From: Hydractinia symbiolongicarpus
Lineage: Eukaryota; Cnidaria; Hydrozoa; Anthoathecata; Hydractiniidae
Assembly: GCF_029227915.1 (NCBI RefSeq)
Contig: NC_079879.1
Coordinates: 8,990,001 to 9,054,000 of the forward strand
Length of the DNA stretch: 64,000 bases
Reading direction: 5' to 3'
A program made the translations under genes and the position numbers. Below, in pieces: positions 22,925 through 35,206 of the stretch. The notes below the pieces were generated by a model, which saw only the letters and a program-made list of their open reading frames with translations, had not been told where the DNA came from and did no database searches. Position 1 is the first letter of the stretch. Each line of letters opens with the position of its first letter.

Positions 22925-25900
22925 TTCTTTGAGCGTTTTGATTTGATGTCGTAATGTGTTTTCAGTTCTTCCCTTTTGTTATTTTAATGAGATTTGAACG
23001 ATTTCGTAACACGTTGTTTGTGTTACAGTGTCTTATCCTTTTCTATATGTAGTTATTGAGACGATTTATGGACGTGAGTTGGAACTGTCGAAGCGTGAAT
23101 AAGAACACAAAAACATGTCGTCAACAACTCATTCTTAGCTATTCACCACTGACAATTCGTTCCAAATCATTTAATACTAAAAAAAACAAGAAACGCTCAC
23201 AGATTCGATAATGACGCTCGTGGGAGTCAGAGCTATTACATACATAAAAAAATTGCACAAAAAAAATTGCACAAAAAATAAAGAAAATTACACATTAGCA
23301 GCAATTGTGAAAATAATCCCTGAGGAATAGTTTAGGCGAAAAAAACATATTTTAAACCCAATTAAGTTCCGATCTTGAGAGTTAAACCATGTTCACAAGT
23401 TCCGAATAGAGACCAAACGAGTTTCGTTCCGGATAGGATGAAAGTTTAGACGAAACTATTCCGAAGCCGAAACAGAACGACTTCATCGCGATACTAAAGT
23501 TAAAACATTCCACTTCGACTGCTACAGCATCGTGTGAACAAAAGATGCCAAAGAAAATGCCGACCTTAAAAACGTTTTCACTACCTTCTTAAGCCGCTCC
23601 TTCTACTTAGCCTGCATTCATCGAAATGTTTACCCTCTGTTAGTAATTTCGCACATAATTTTCTTTCTTAACAAAATGACACATTTAGGTGACGTGTTTT
23701 TCACAGAAGGAGAACATTAGGAATAAATTACAGAGTAAAAACAAAATTAAAATTTTTTTTCCAATAGAGAGCAAGGTGGTGCATTTGATGTGTTAACAAC
23801 AAACCAAATCATTTTTCATTCATTGCAGCATTAAAAAAAAGGTAGTAAAACTCGAAAACATATAGTTTTCCCTAATAAGGAGCGCATGTGGAATAAAAAT
23901 AAGCAACAATATGCATGGGCTCTCTTCCGTTGCTTTTTTCAGCAAGGAGGCGATATCTCTTAGGCTGTTGCCCATCACAATAATAGTAAACATCACTTCA
24001 ATTTAAATTTTTTTAAAATTAGAGCCTTGCGTTTGTTACAAGTTTTTTGTTTATCAAAAAAATCTCAAGTACTTTGTGCTTACATCAAAACTCACCCTAA
24101 GATGGTCAACAAAAATTTGGCAATGAAAAACGTTTCGTATTTTACTATACTTTATTTTTGTTTATTAAATTTCGTTATAGTAATAAAATTAGCACGTCGC
24201 GATTATTTATAAACGGGGTTTAATTCTTAAACAATTATTGAATGTCGATTTATTTCATGACAGAACTCGAAAATTAGTGAATAGAGAGCGCTTCGTCTCG
24301 CCCAGGCTAAATTAAACTGTGTTCAGAGAATTGCGCCTCGACATGCTCCCATCCACTAAATTACCTCATTGGCTGAAGATTTAAGTGGATTCCTGTGTTA
24401 TCTGTCATCGTGTTTTTAAAAGAAAATGTTAAAGTTATTAAAAAACTGATTGGATAATTGAACTTAATTGAATTGATAAATGAAAATGGAGAGGGGGGGG
24501 GGGGGGGACTTGTATAGTAGAAGGTTGTCCAGACTTCGTACGGAAACACTTAACAAAATGAGGGTAACACAAACTGTGTTTATTGTTACAGAAAAACATT
24601 TTTACAGCTACAGGGTCGTTTACACGACGACAGCACAAACATTGCAGTTATAAAAATTGGAAGATCACGAAAGAGGAAAAAAAAAGAAAAAAATCAGATA
24701 TATCGGTTTAAACAAAAATATGAAGAGAGCACTCTAATTTTTATATTCTAACAACAGATTTCACTTTCTTACAAATAGTTAAAAAAAAAAACACTAAAAA
24801 AGAAAAAAAACTTGCCCATTTGCATTCTTTTACTGAAGTACAAAAACTGAACACATTTTACTATGTGCATTAAAAATTCAGAAATGCAGAAAATACCGCT
24901 ACTATAACGTTTAGATTTATTGAATTCTTTTGAATGAAAATCAACGTGCAGATAGCATGTGAATATGAGTGAAAAAGCATCGATTGAGTAGATTTACATT
25001 GTAAATGAATCAAAATTGACAGTAAAAGCATGAATGATAAGCGTTCACTCACTCTATATTCTTTCACCTAAAAATAATGGTTTAAATTTCGCGTGATGAT
25101 AAGGAAATAAAAAAGTGGATATAGAGAAATAAAAAATTAAAAGTGAACATAAAGAGATAAGGAAAATGAGGAAATAAAAAAAGGACAAGCATCATGGGAA
25201 AAAAGATTATATAGAATGGGCAGTGGGGGTTGTTTTTGCATATGTTCAGAACTAGTGAGCGAAAATTAGAGAAACTCGAATAAATTCACTCGCGTTTCTC
25301 AAGTTTATAAATTATCACTTTCTGTTTTTAAAACAAATAATGCTGTATTTAAGATAGTAACAACCAGAACTTCCATTAGTCCGAAAACCAGTCTTTTTCC
25401 ATTATTTTTCTTGACTTAATCAGACTAGTATCATTTTTTCAAAAGAAAAGCTTGTTACTTTATTATCATTACTTTGTTTTTTATGCTTCATTTAATTTCT
25501 CTTTGACAGATTGCCCAACTTTCATGGGAATTTCTAATTGTTACAGTTTTATCTTCCTTGAAGAGATAGACATGACAAAATTGTTACATTATTGACTGAG
25601 ATACTTAAAATGATAATTAGTTAACATTCACCCTAAATGTTCACAATTGGGCAAAAAACTGGCTCATATTTTTGAACATGTCTTTATAAATCGTTGGTCC
25701 AGAACAAAACAAACAGAATGGGATATAGGGACCAAAACGCTCCACACATAACAACATCAAAAAATGGGGAAAAGCTGTTTTGTTTTGAGTGATCAATGCA
25801 AAACCGAAAAAATCAAATAAAAAAGAACGGCGGCTAAAACAATCAAAATTTGGGATTCTTTAAAAACAATCTACAAAGAAGGTAGGAATGTGATTAATGA

Positions 25901-25965
25901 AGAAATATACTAACATAAAATGAGATTAAAAATAACAGAAGTTTGCATTCCTTACCAAACTCTTT
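22925..25965. other. long intergenic interval, no gene seen
   Basis: About 3 kb without a recognisable coding exon. It contains a run of about 15 G at 24493-24507 and purine-rich tracts at 24675-24810 and 25090-25200. Short open frames here have no domain. The COQ3 3' UTR probably occupies the end. Confidence 0.5.
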
Positions 25966-28900
25966 TCAAGCCAGTGGCTTTTTTGCATGACAGGCATAAT
26001 TTAGTAAGTTCACATCAGTCCAAGACCATGACAAAGTAAGTGGATTCATAAACATGCCTCGATAAACCAAACTGTTCATGTTACCTGAAAAACAAAATTG
26101 AAAAATATATACACAATAAGAAATTTATTGCTTTATAATTTGTTTTGGCGCCAAAAAGGTTTAAATAAAAGAAAACGATATATAGGATTTGTATGTGATA
26201 TATTAAACAAACAATAAAAACTCTTTTACAAACTTGATCATTATAGAGATGTAAAACATTGCTTAAAACAATACCCTTGCATGGTTTCTTGTCCTACCAT
26301 GGTGTTATTATTACTCATTGTTAACCGTCTGGATTTTGCGAGCGGGCAATACAAGCTTTAAGGAAATATGATTGGACAGGCGCTCTTGACGAAGGGCCGA
26401 TAGTGGTATTGCCTGTCTTCCAGGAAAATGGTAACTTAAAATGTAAAGAACCATGAAAAACAAGTTACAAGAAGCACTAGAAATTATTATCTAAGTTGAC
26501 TAGCGTTTTTAGCCAAGGAAAACCGCCTTAACATATTTGTGCGATGTTGACTGAAACAGGGTGTGCCACTCTTTCTAGACTTTAGGAGCAACAAGTTTGC
26601 ACAATGTAACTCTGGCTACAAGAAAAAATATAGGTATTGTAATATAGTTAATGTAGCTAGTGGTAAACAAAACCTACTTCTTCTGAGCATGTCTGTGAGT
26701 TCATCCGTGGTAATAAATTTATTTTCATCGTGAGTATTTTGTGGAACAATGCGTAGCAAATACTCAGCAGCATACTTGACAAATATAGTTGAAAGCAGGG
26801 TACGATTAATTGTTGTGACAAACAAATGGCCACCAGGCTAAAATAGGACGAATAAAATTAAAATCTGTTGTTATTGATAATGTATATAAATAAATTGCTA
26901 TCAAGGTTGACACACTAAAGTTTGTAGTATCCGTTCTTTGCGTGATTAGCCAATAAATTAATTTTAAAACACCCCTCACATCCAAAACGGAATGTGTGAT
27001 AGAAACAAATAATCTTGTGATTAATTTCAGATGTAAACAAGGCAACGAAATGCTAGCTACGCATTGTTCTGAAACTTCTTTCACTACAATTCAACCCAAA
27101 TTTAAGATGTTCTAATTAATACATACCTTGATCAGTTCACAACAGTTGTGTATAAACACATCAGGACTGTCCACATGTTCTAAAACTTCTGATGCAAGCA
27201 CAATATCAAAACAGTTACTTTGCTTCTCAGCAAGCTCTTCAATGGTCGAACATTCATAACTTAGCGTTGCTAAATCAGGGTCTTTCAAAGAATGATGCTT
27301 AGCTTCATCAATACTGTCTTGTAATGGATCAATTCCCAAAACATTTGCACCCAACCGAGCAATAGGCTGAAAATAAGGAAATTTAACATCATTAAGCATC
27401 AGTAGATATTTAAAATGCATCTTAAGGAAGTGTCTCCGTTTGAAAGGAAAATATAGGCTAATCGCAATTAATTTTTCGGTTACAATCAAACCTTCCATTT
27501 AGATTTTTTTTTAAAATAATAGCACATTTAAATTATTTAATTCTCTGATTGTATGTAAAAAAATATTTCTTCCTTGTCACTTCAAAAAACATTGGACTAG
27601 ACTCTCAGTAGTCAATCATATTGGAGAAATAATTTGTGATAATGATAAATTGTTGAGAATATCACAATTACCTCTGCTAAAATGCCTCCACCACAGCCAA
27701 CATCTAAAACCTGATAACCAGACAAAGGTTGGCACTGTCTTTCTTTAGCGTTTGACAGAAGCAGCTTTTTAATCAATGGAACTCGTAGCTTATTTAAAGA
27801 TCGCAAAGCATCATACTCTCCACCAGGCCTCCACCACTCAGTTACAAGCTTTTGAAACTGATGCATTTCTTTTGAAGACACAGATGATCCATCTTCACAT
27901 GGGAAAAAAAACATTTGGATAATTTAATTCTCTTTTCTCAATTAATATCTAGCATATTATCACTTTTAAACCACACGAAAGAAATTAGAAATCACACTAT
28001 TAGCCCACAATTTAATAGAATATTGACTCGGATTTTAATAACAAAAAGATGTAAATCATATTTCTTAATTTCAACGAAAACCCTTTCATAAAGAAAAGGG
28101 ATTTATTATAACAATCTAGATATTTTTAACACAAGAAACATTAAGATATGTTCACTAATGCTCACTAATTTTAAATCTTTTTAGTTTAATTGGAATTTTT
28201 ATTTCATGTAGGCAAATGGTAATGGAAACGTTTTTAAGTTGAAGAGCAGTTTTTACCATAGACCTCATTTCGTATTAATACAAACTGATCATGCAATGAT
28301 AACTATATTAGTGTTAAAGTCGCAATAAAAAGTGTAAGCCAAAGAAATATACAAAGTATGAAGTAGGCTCCTAGGTTCTCTTAAGTTTTACGTCCCCCTC
28401 AAATTTTCATATATCTTATTTCACTCAGGATCTGTGACTTGGTTCGCAATCAAATTTTGTGGGTAAGCTTGTATAAGCCCTATATGTTTACTCACAAAAT
28501 TTGATTGCAAACCGACATGCAGATCCCAAGTTATGAGTTCGTCAGCAAAAAATTAGGAGGCCTGAGACGAGCAAACGAGTGTCATTTTAGCAAAAAAATT
28601 ATGGTCATTTTTTTGCCATTCAAAAGATTACCACGCAATGATAGCTTTTGAACCAGAAGCATGTTGTAAACCAAGAAAATGTGGATTTATATTTGCTTTA
28701 TTATTTTGAGTTTTACATAATAAATGTTAAATTAATTATTTTCAAAATAGTAACAGAATAAGATAAATGTTTTAAGTTAAATATAACAAGAAAAAAGTTA
28801 GCCTAAGTTATTTTTTACGGAAGACTCTTGCGTGGCTAAAAAGATTCCCTATAAATTTCAAGCCATGGTTCAAATTTTTAAACAAACGTTCTTATATACT

Positions 28901-29624
28901 TATATACTTGTCAAAATACCCTCTTCCATTATGTCTATCCAATTTTTTTAATGTTGCAAAATATTGATTGTGTAGGAAACCATCCTTTTTATTTTTGTGT
29001 TTTTCGTATATTTTCATTACATCAAGAATCTACAAAGCAATATGATTATTGTCATGTACTCTACTCTTACACTTTTCTAATTTTTTAATTAATTTTTTAA
29101 AATGCTACAGTATGTTCGTAATTGCAATATCACTGGCAAAATGCTAAAAGTGCTAATAGATGAACAAACTTTTAAATACAGAAGGCCTAAAAATAAAAAA
29201 ATGTAAGTTTTTGCCATGTTTTTTTATAATATTTTGAATATAATGCATTTTATTTAACTTGGAAAGAATGTCAAATGCTCACCAGTGTTGTTTACAAATG
29301 AATTCTGCAGTAGACCATGAGAATTACAAGTTTTGTATTTACTTTTGGACCTAATTAAAATTTATAGACCTAAACAAAACAAAATAATCCCATCTGCTAC
29401 TGATTCAAACTAAAAACACCTTATAACCTTTGTATTATTGCATTATTTATATTATTAATAAGATCACCTTTATATTCCTTGCAGTCTACAACATTTTCTG
29501 GTTTGACAGTAAGCATCTCTTTTGTCAATTTACTGGAAAAACATCTGAACTGCAAAGTCTTTGCCCAAGTTGTTTTACATCCTATCATCTGGATTGTCTT
29601 TGTACTCATTTTAACTGAAATCAT
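25966..29624 (-). CDS. COQ3: ubiquinone biosynthesis O-methyltransferase, mitochondrial
   Basis: Five exons: 29624-29468, 27892-27672, 27366-27127, 26837-26678 and 26084-25966. All introns are GT-AG and the frame is kept, for 298 residues. Exon 1 encodes a basic, Ser-rich leader (LQFRCFSSKL) typical of a mitochondrial targeting peptide; in-frame ATGs at 29624 and 29609 are both possible. The SAM-binding motif is VLDVGCGGGIL (about 113-123). Other family blocks are EWWRPGGEYDALRSLN, VLGIDP, FDIVLASEVLEHV, PGGHLFVTTINRT and a C-terminal GMFMNPLTLSWSW...LNYACHA. COQ3 performs both O-methylations of the coenzyme Q ring at the matrix face of the inner membrane. It is shorter than human COQ3 (about 369), mainly at the ends. 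The first intron is 1.6 kb, and a LINE lies immediately 5' of exon 1. Confidence 0.93.
28431..28530. repeat. long hairpin in COQ3 intron 1
   Basis: Two arms of about 20 bp, gcaatcaaattttgtgggta and tactcacaaaatttgattgc, pair with one or two mismatches around a loop of about 24 bases. Weaker pairing of ggatctg and cagatcc extends it. It is probably a small fold-back element; no target duplication is visible. Confidence 0.65.
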
Positions 29625-29664
29625 TGTTATGATGTCCTAGATACAATAACATGTAGCAAATGTG

Positions 29665-30491
29665 ACTTTGTAGTTGGAAAGTGGTCTTGTGGAGTTTGCA
29701 GGAGAGGGGTTGGTTGTAACTCAATTTTTGTCAGACTTGCAAGCATTGGGTACATAAGAAGTGCAGTTGCAGAGTTGACATTCAGTTTGTATGCAAGCGT
29801 TGCAAGGGTGAGATTATAGAGAATGAAGTATTTCCAGCTTCAATGATGTACAATAGTGGCTTGTTAAAGATAGTTGAGAACTTCTCTTACTTAGGTGATA
29901 TGTTGGGCAGTGAAGGGTGTGTTGGAAGAAGTGTTACTTGCAGGATAGGTTCTGCTTGGAAAAAGTTCAGAGTTACTTCCTTTGTTGACTAGCAGAGTCT
30001 TGACAATTGAGTTAAAAGGTATGTTGTATGAGGCCTGTGTAAGAAGTGTTATGTTGTATGGTAGTGAGACATGGGCAGTGAAGCAGGAAGATCTTGACCG
30101 TTTAGAAAGGATTGATATGAGAATGGTTAGGTGGATGTGTAACGCCAGTCTGAGAGATAGAAAGAGTTCAGATGAGCAAAGAAGCAGGCTAATTATCCGT
30201 AGAATTCAAGATGTTATCCAGATAAGAAGATTGAATTGGCTGGGGCACTTGGAAAGAATGGAGGGGGATAATTGGGTATAAGAAAGTGTAGAGACTTGAT
30301 AGTTCCTGGGGCAAAGCCCAGAGGCAGACCGAGAAAGACTTGGCAGGTTATAAGGACAGACTTGATACAGAGGAAGTTGAGTTTAGATCTAACACAGTCT
30401 AGATCAGATTGGAGGAGGGTCATTAACATACCCTGTCCAACCCATGCTAGCATGGAAAAAGGACATTAAGCTGAGAATGATGATGATGATG
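29665..30491 (+). pseudogene. 3' end of an RTE-type LINE, decayed
   Basis: Conceptual reading gives a zinc-knuckle-like CGVC...CQTCKHWVHKKC block, a FSYLGDMLGSEG block, then LKGMLYEACVRSVMLYGSET and WLGHLERME, the standard C-terminus of RTE-like reverse transcriptases in invertebrates. Several frameshifts separate the pieces, including one near 29980 and one near 30275. The copy is 5'-truncated and ends in a (TGA)n tail at about 30477-30491, the usual RTE end. It begins within about 50 bases of the COQ3 start codon and runs away from it. Confidence 0.8.
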
Positions 30492-30701
30492 AACTAAAAT
30501 AGAGGCTTACATTGTCCTGGATGATAAAACATTTTAAAAAACAAAACGTACTGAAATACATGTAATAAATGTAGAGCATAGTACAATAAACCAACCTTTT
30601 TTAATTTTATGCATAAAAATGCGTAAACCATCTAACTCCTTTATGAAAACAACAAAAGCAAAGTTTAGATCAGATAAATCTCACAGCTGTTCAATTTTTA
30701 A

Positions 30702-31288
30702 ACAGTCAGGGAAGTCCTTTTAATTAAGCTATAGAGCTTAATTTGGATGTCAGCTTAATTAGGATGTATGATACAGTCTAATTAGGCGTTTTACAGCTTA
30801 GTTAAGATGTACAAAACTTTAATCATCTATCTGAATAAATCCAATACATTAGTTTTTTTGTAGCACCATGAGGGCCTGCCAAATTTGAAGTTTCAAAAAT
30901 ATTCGCTTAAATAGGATGTATCATGTGTGACGTGACCTCCTAACTAGGATGCAGTACAGCTTACAGACTATCGCTCTAACAATGAACCATTGTTTATAGT
31001 CCATATCTTTTGAACCCGGGGTGCTGGAAATACCATTCTTCTTTTATAATATAGGGCTAAACTTAAACTAAAACTAAAAACGGGTCTAATATAGTGGTCA
31101 AACTGATGATTCATCATCAGAGCTGCAGCGGTGATTCTGCTAAAATTAACATTTTTCGAGAAATCAGGGAAAAACGTTCTACCTCCTAATTTAGATGTAT
31201 GTCACCTAACTAAGCTACATGATATAGCTTATTTAGGGGATCTCCAAATTAAACTATACAGCTTAACTAAGAGGATTTCCCTGACTGT
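30702..31288. mobile_element. non-autonomous TIR element (MITE), copy 2
   Basis: The ends are ACAGTCAGGG and CCCTGACTGT, flanked by a 3 bp direct repeat, taa (30699-30701 and 31289-31291). The interior aligns in reverse complement to 472-1646 over most of its length, including a gaacccggggtgctggaaat block, but it lacks the nested insertion. It has no coding capacity. Being shorter and uninterrupted, it is the better reference for the family. Confidence 0.85.
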
Positions 31289-31571
31289 TAAACTGCCACT
31301 GTTGACTGTAAATGTTGCTTTGGCACAGCCCTAGAGCAGAAAACCTTAAGGAAAAAAAAGGAAATGCTTATATCACGTATTTAGTTAAGAGATCAAGTCA
31401 TACTATTTACGAATTTCAAGTTGAAAGTTGATGAATAAAACCTCCAAGGTGTAATGTTGTTTTTCTAATTTTCAAAGTTTCCCTCCGTGCCTCTACCCAC
31501 ATCTCCAATTTGAAATTAGCGCTGCGTACAGAAATGAGGTCATTGGTCATATTACATCAAAACGCTAGACC

Positions 31572-31690
31572 GTCCTCGTCCCCAGGGTTTGTTGACTATG
31601 CCAAACCCGCCAGGCTTACTTGACGGCTAAACAATATTTAATTTCGCCGCCTGCCTTGATGTCAAAAAGAAAAAGCCTGGGGACGAGGTT
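31572..31690. repeat. fold-back repeat of the CCTCG..CCAGG family, copy C
   Basis: The arms are tcctcgtccccaggg and cctggggacgaggt, separated by about 90 bases. It matches the arms at 8552-8650 and 18521-18655. No protein is encoded. Confidence 0.65.
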
Positions 31691-32362
31691 GCTATGGGTC
31701 TCACGGAAATTAATGTATTTATCCAAAAAAAGTGAGTTTTACCTCTAATGGTTATTCCACGAAACTTCATTACTTTTCCTAAAATTTTTAAGGATGATAT
31801 TTCCAAAAAAAATTTCATGAAATTGCCACTTGTTGATATACAGTCAATTGTTTGACAGGTGGTAAAGTAAAAAAAATTCTTCATATTTAATATCATTTTT
31901 TAGCATTGTTTATGCTGAATGTGAATGTGCATATTATCTTATGTTATTTGGCCACCTGTTGTATTTTTACAAGGAAATTCCATCATTAAATATTTCAAAA
32001 ATATTTGTAATGTATACAATATTCATGAATTGCTCAACGGTTTTGGCACTCGCTAAAATAATACAACAGACTTCATAGAAAAATAAATGAAGCTTTTTCA
32101 ACGTTGTGTATATATGTGACAAACTATGTGACATATTTATCTATATATTATCAGGCTACAGCACCCCATTTTACAGTAACTGCATTTGAAACGATGAAAA
32201 TGGCTATTGTACCTTAACCAAAAATGTTCATAAGGTAAAGAGAACACTATCAATACGGAACCCACATAGCTCCTAGTCATTCATCGTCAGTTTGTACTAA
32301 GTGATATAAATGATAAAAGTGACTTCGAAATCCCAGAATACAACAAAAAGCAATAATCCATA
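31691..32362. other. intergenic, no gene seen
   Basis: AT-rich, with no exon or repeat recognised. The short open frame at 31627-31896 (minus) overlaps the fold-back and has no domain. Confidence 0.5.
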
Positions 32363-32541
32363 CAGCCTACTACACTCTATTACAGAGAAATACGCTCTAC
32401 TACAGAGAAATACGCTTTACTACGTTCTACTACACTTCTACTACACTCTACTACTACACTCTACAACAGCGAAAAACCCTCTACTACTACGCTCTACTAC
32501 AGGCTACTACGCTCTATTACAGAGAAATACGCTCTTCTACA
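32363..32541 (+). repeat. degenerate tandem repeat, CTCTACTACAGAGAAATACG-like
   Basis: About 180 bases built from shuffled copies of a ctctactac core and an agagaaatacg core. Spacing is irregular, so this is a decayed minisatellite rather than a CRISPR-like array. It lies directly upstream of the CR1/L2 element. Confidence 0.75.
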
Positions 32542-32589
32542 GAATTTTAGTAAAACAATTAAATACAACACCTCATTTAGATCCGAGAG

Positions 32590-34740
32590 TTGATCCGAAT
32601 CGAGAGATGATCAAAAAGTTATGATGGCGCTGAGACGTGCAGACGTGCTCCAGTTATGTTTGATATTTTATATCTTGATTTGCTTGAGAAATTGTATATT
32701 ATTTAAAGAGCCAGAAACATCTGAGCTGTTTAATGGTGGATTGATAAGGGATACTGTAAATAAATGTCCCTTTATTTTGCGGAAAAACAATCAACCTATA
32801 AGAAAGATATTTTTATGTTTTTTGCTCATATGTTGCGGAGATATCAAACAATGTCCAGGACCTGTTGCTACATATAATTTGCTACATAGGTTTGAAATTA
32901 GCTCATCTAAACGTACAAGGTTGTCAACATCTTATAATGGTATTTGTCATGTTCTCGGGGAGAATCCTGATATTGATATATTGACTCTATCTGAAACGCA
33001 CCTCACGTACATTGATAATGACGAGGTATACAAAATTTCAGGCTACACTTTCGTAAGACGTGATAGAACTAAAGGTCGTGGTGGGGGAGTGGCTATGTAC
33101 ATTAAAGAGAAAATAAAATGGAAAAGGAGAAGCGAATTAGAACGGGAAAATGTTGAAAGTTTGTGGATCGAAATCATTTTCTCAAAACAAAAAACGCTCT
33201 CTTGACGTCATATTACAGTCCACCAGAAAGTTCAAATTATTTCATGAAAGATTTCAGTGATATATTGAATGAACAGTTGTTACAAGCAACAAAGGAATCA
33301 AAAGAAGTCATACTCCTTGGGGATTTAAACACCGATTACCTCAAAAGACAAGATAATGAGAATATAAAACAAACGTTGACATTAAATGGCTTTGTACAGT
33401 ATATCACATCTCTTAACCGTGTCACAATTAATTCTTCTACATTGATTGACATCATTTCAAGTAATAAAAACAACCTTGTTAAAACCTAAGTTATTCCATT
33501 GTCTATCAGTGATCACGACATGGTCATCTGCGTTCGTAAAATCAATTACACAAAATACAAACCGATTTACAAACGAATGAGACACTTTACACGTTATGAC
33601 CATCAAGAACTCGTCAAAGAACTTAAATCAACTGATTGGCATTCCGTCTTATATGAAACTGATGTGAATAATGCAGTTACTTTGTTTACAAATATTCTCA
33701 ACAATGTTTTCGACCATCATGCACCATTTGTAACGAGAAAAGTGAAAGGAAAACCAACTCCATGGTTAGACGAATCTGTTAAACCGCACATGGATCAGCG
33801 AGACAAACTTTTGAGAAAAGCAAGAAGTCAAATCGCCAGAAAACTGGAGTGCTTACAAAAGGCTTCGAAACACGTGTACAGATCTTCTTCGATCAGCCAG
33901 GCGCAAATATCATCAGAATCTCCTTAATGAAAACCGTTTAAATCCTAAAAACTTTTGGAAAGCTATCAAGAAAATCTCTCCGTCGAAAAAAAAACACCAC
34001 CATCATCAAGTGAATCAGAATCAAACGAGAAAGTATCAAAATTTAGAGATTTCTTTGCTTCCGTAGTAAATAAAATAAAGAAAAACAGTTTCAAGCTGGT
34101 TGAATTAGTATGGAGAATGCCAAAGGTTTTTCGCTCAAGAATTAATTCAAGATTTCATTTCACGCATGTATCTTTAACCTTTGTTCGGAAAGAAATACGA
34201 ACACTTAAACGAACGAAAGCAACAGATCTGGACCAACTTCCACCTTCCCTTCTGAAAGATGTGGCTGACGTAATATCAGTACCTCTTACACACATAATCA
34301 ACCTATCATTAAAATCATCAACCGTCCCGTCACTATGGAAACAAACAAAGATCATACCGGTCTTCAAGAGTGGAAATTCCATGGATCCTTTGAACTACAG
34401 ACCAATCTCTGTTCAACACTCTCAAAGATTCTGGAGAAGGCGGTACATACCCAACTAATAAATTACTTGGAAGAAAATCGTCTGTTAAACAACTGTCAGT
34501 TTGGATATAGAAAGAACCGTTCAACTGAATCTGTAGCTACTATTCTCGTGGACCATATCCGAAATGAAGTCGATGATAAAAACTTGTCGGAGCAGTATTC
34601 ATGGATTGAAGTCGCGCCTTTGATACTGTTAGCCACAGCGTACTTATCGAGAAGCTTAAATCATATGGTCTTTTAATTTACTTCAACGACCTGGCAGACC
34701 ATCTTCATCATGCTCCAGTTAAGTTAAGAAAAACGTTTTG
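32590..34740 (+). pseudogene. CR1/L2-type non-LTR retrotransposon, broken
   Basis: The open frame starting at 32621 and its continuations encode an apurinic-type endonuclease followed by the front half of a reverse transcriptase. Endonuclease signatures are LSETHL, GGGVAMYI, LLGDLNTDY and ISDHDMV. Reverse-transcriptase signatures are TDLDQLPPSLLK, WKQTKIIPVFKSG, LNYRPIS and NNCQFGYRKNRST. Frameshifts occur near 33195, 33890 and 34430, and there is an in-frame stop at 33487. The reading then jumps at about 34675 to a piece like YFNDLADHLHHAP, losing the segment between, and stops before the catalytic YADD. It cannot move. An N-terminal GDIKQCPGP resembles a worn 2A-like sequence. Confidence 0.85.
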
Positions 34741-34850
34741 TCTTATGTCTAAAGACCATTTGTTATATATAAACAAACTAAACACTTATTGAGAATGATT
34801 TATAACCGATTTCCACTCTTTTATTTATTTAAAACGCGTGACTCTTATAC

Positions 34851-34956
34851 TTGCTGCATGGAAATGATGATGAAATTGGATGGAAACTACATTCTGATAG
34901 TGTTTGCTGCATGGAAATGATGATGAAATTGGATGGAAACTACATTCTGAAAATAG
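34851..34956 (+). repeat. two-copy 53 bp direct duplication
   Basis: The segment 34851-34903 (ttgctgcatggaaatgatga...) is repeated almost perfectly at 34904-34956. An A19 tract follows at about 34997. It lies between the CR1/L2 remnant and the hAT remnant. Confidence 0.85.
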
Positions 34957-35206
34957 TGTTTGTGAGAAGACGAGAACGAGTTGGACTGACTTCAAAAAAA
35001 AAAAAAAAAAAAACGTGTAAGAATATAGAATTAACAAAGTAACAGACTAATTTGAAAAAGAGTGAAAATGCCGAAGAAAACAAGTGATTTATCAAAATGG
35101 CTCATTAGACCTGAATTAATAAATAAATATTTAATTACTTTGTTAACCCCACCACTGCTTTTTAATTCATCCCATAACTGTTATCCAAGCAACCTTTACA
35201 CTTGTT

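Noticed and set aside
23330-23545. Possible TIR element with gttcacaa and gtgtgaac ends
   Set aside because: The candidate arms are only about 8 bp and I could not find a target duplication or second copy.
32363-32541. CRISPR-like repeat array
   Set aside because: Spacing is irregular, there are no unique spacers of constant length, and the setting is a eukaryotic genome. It is a decayed minisatellite.
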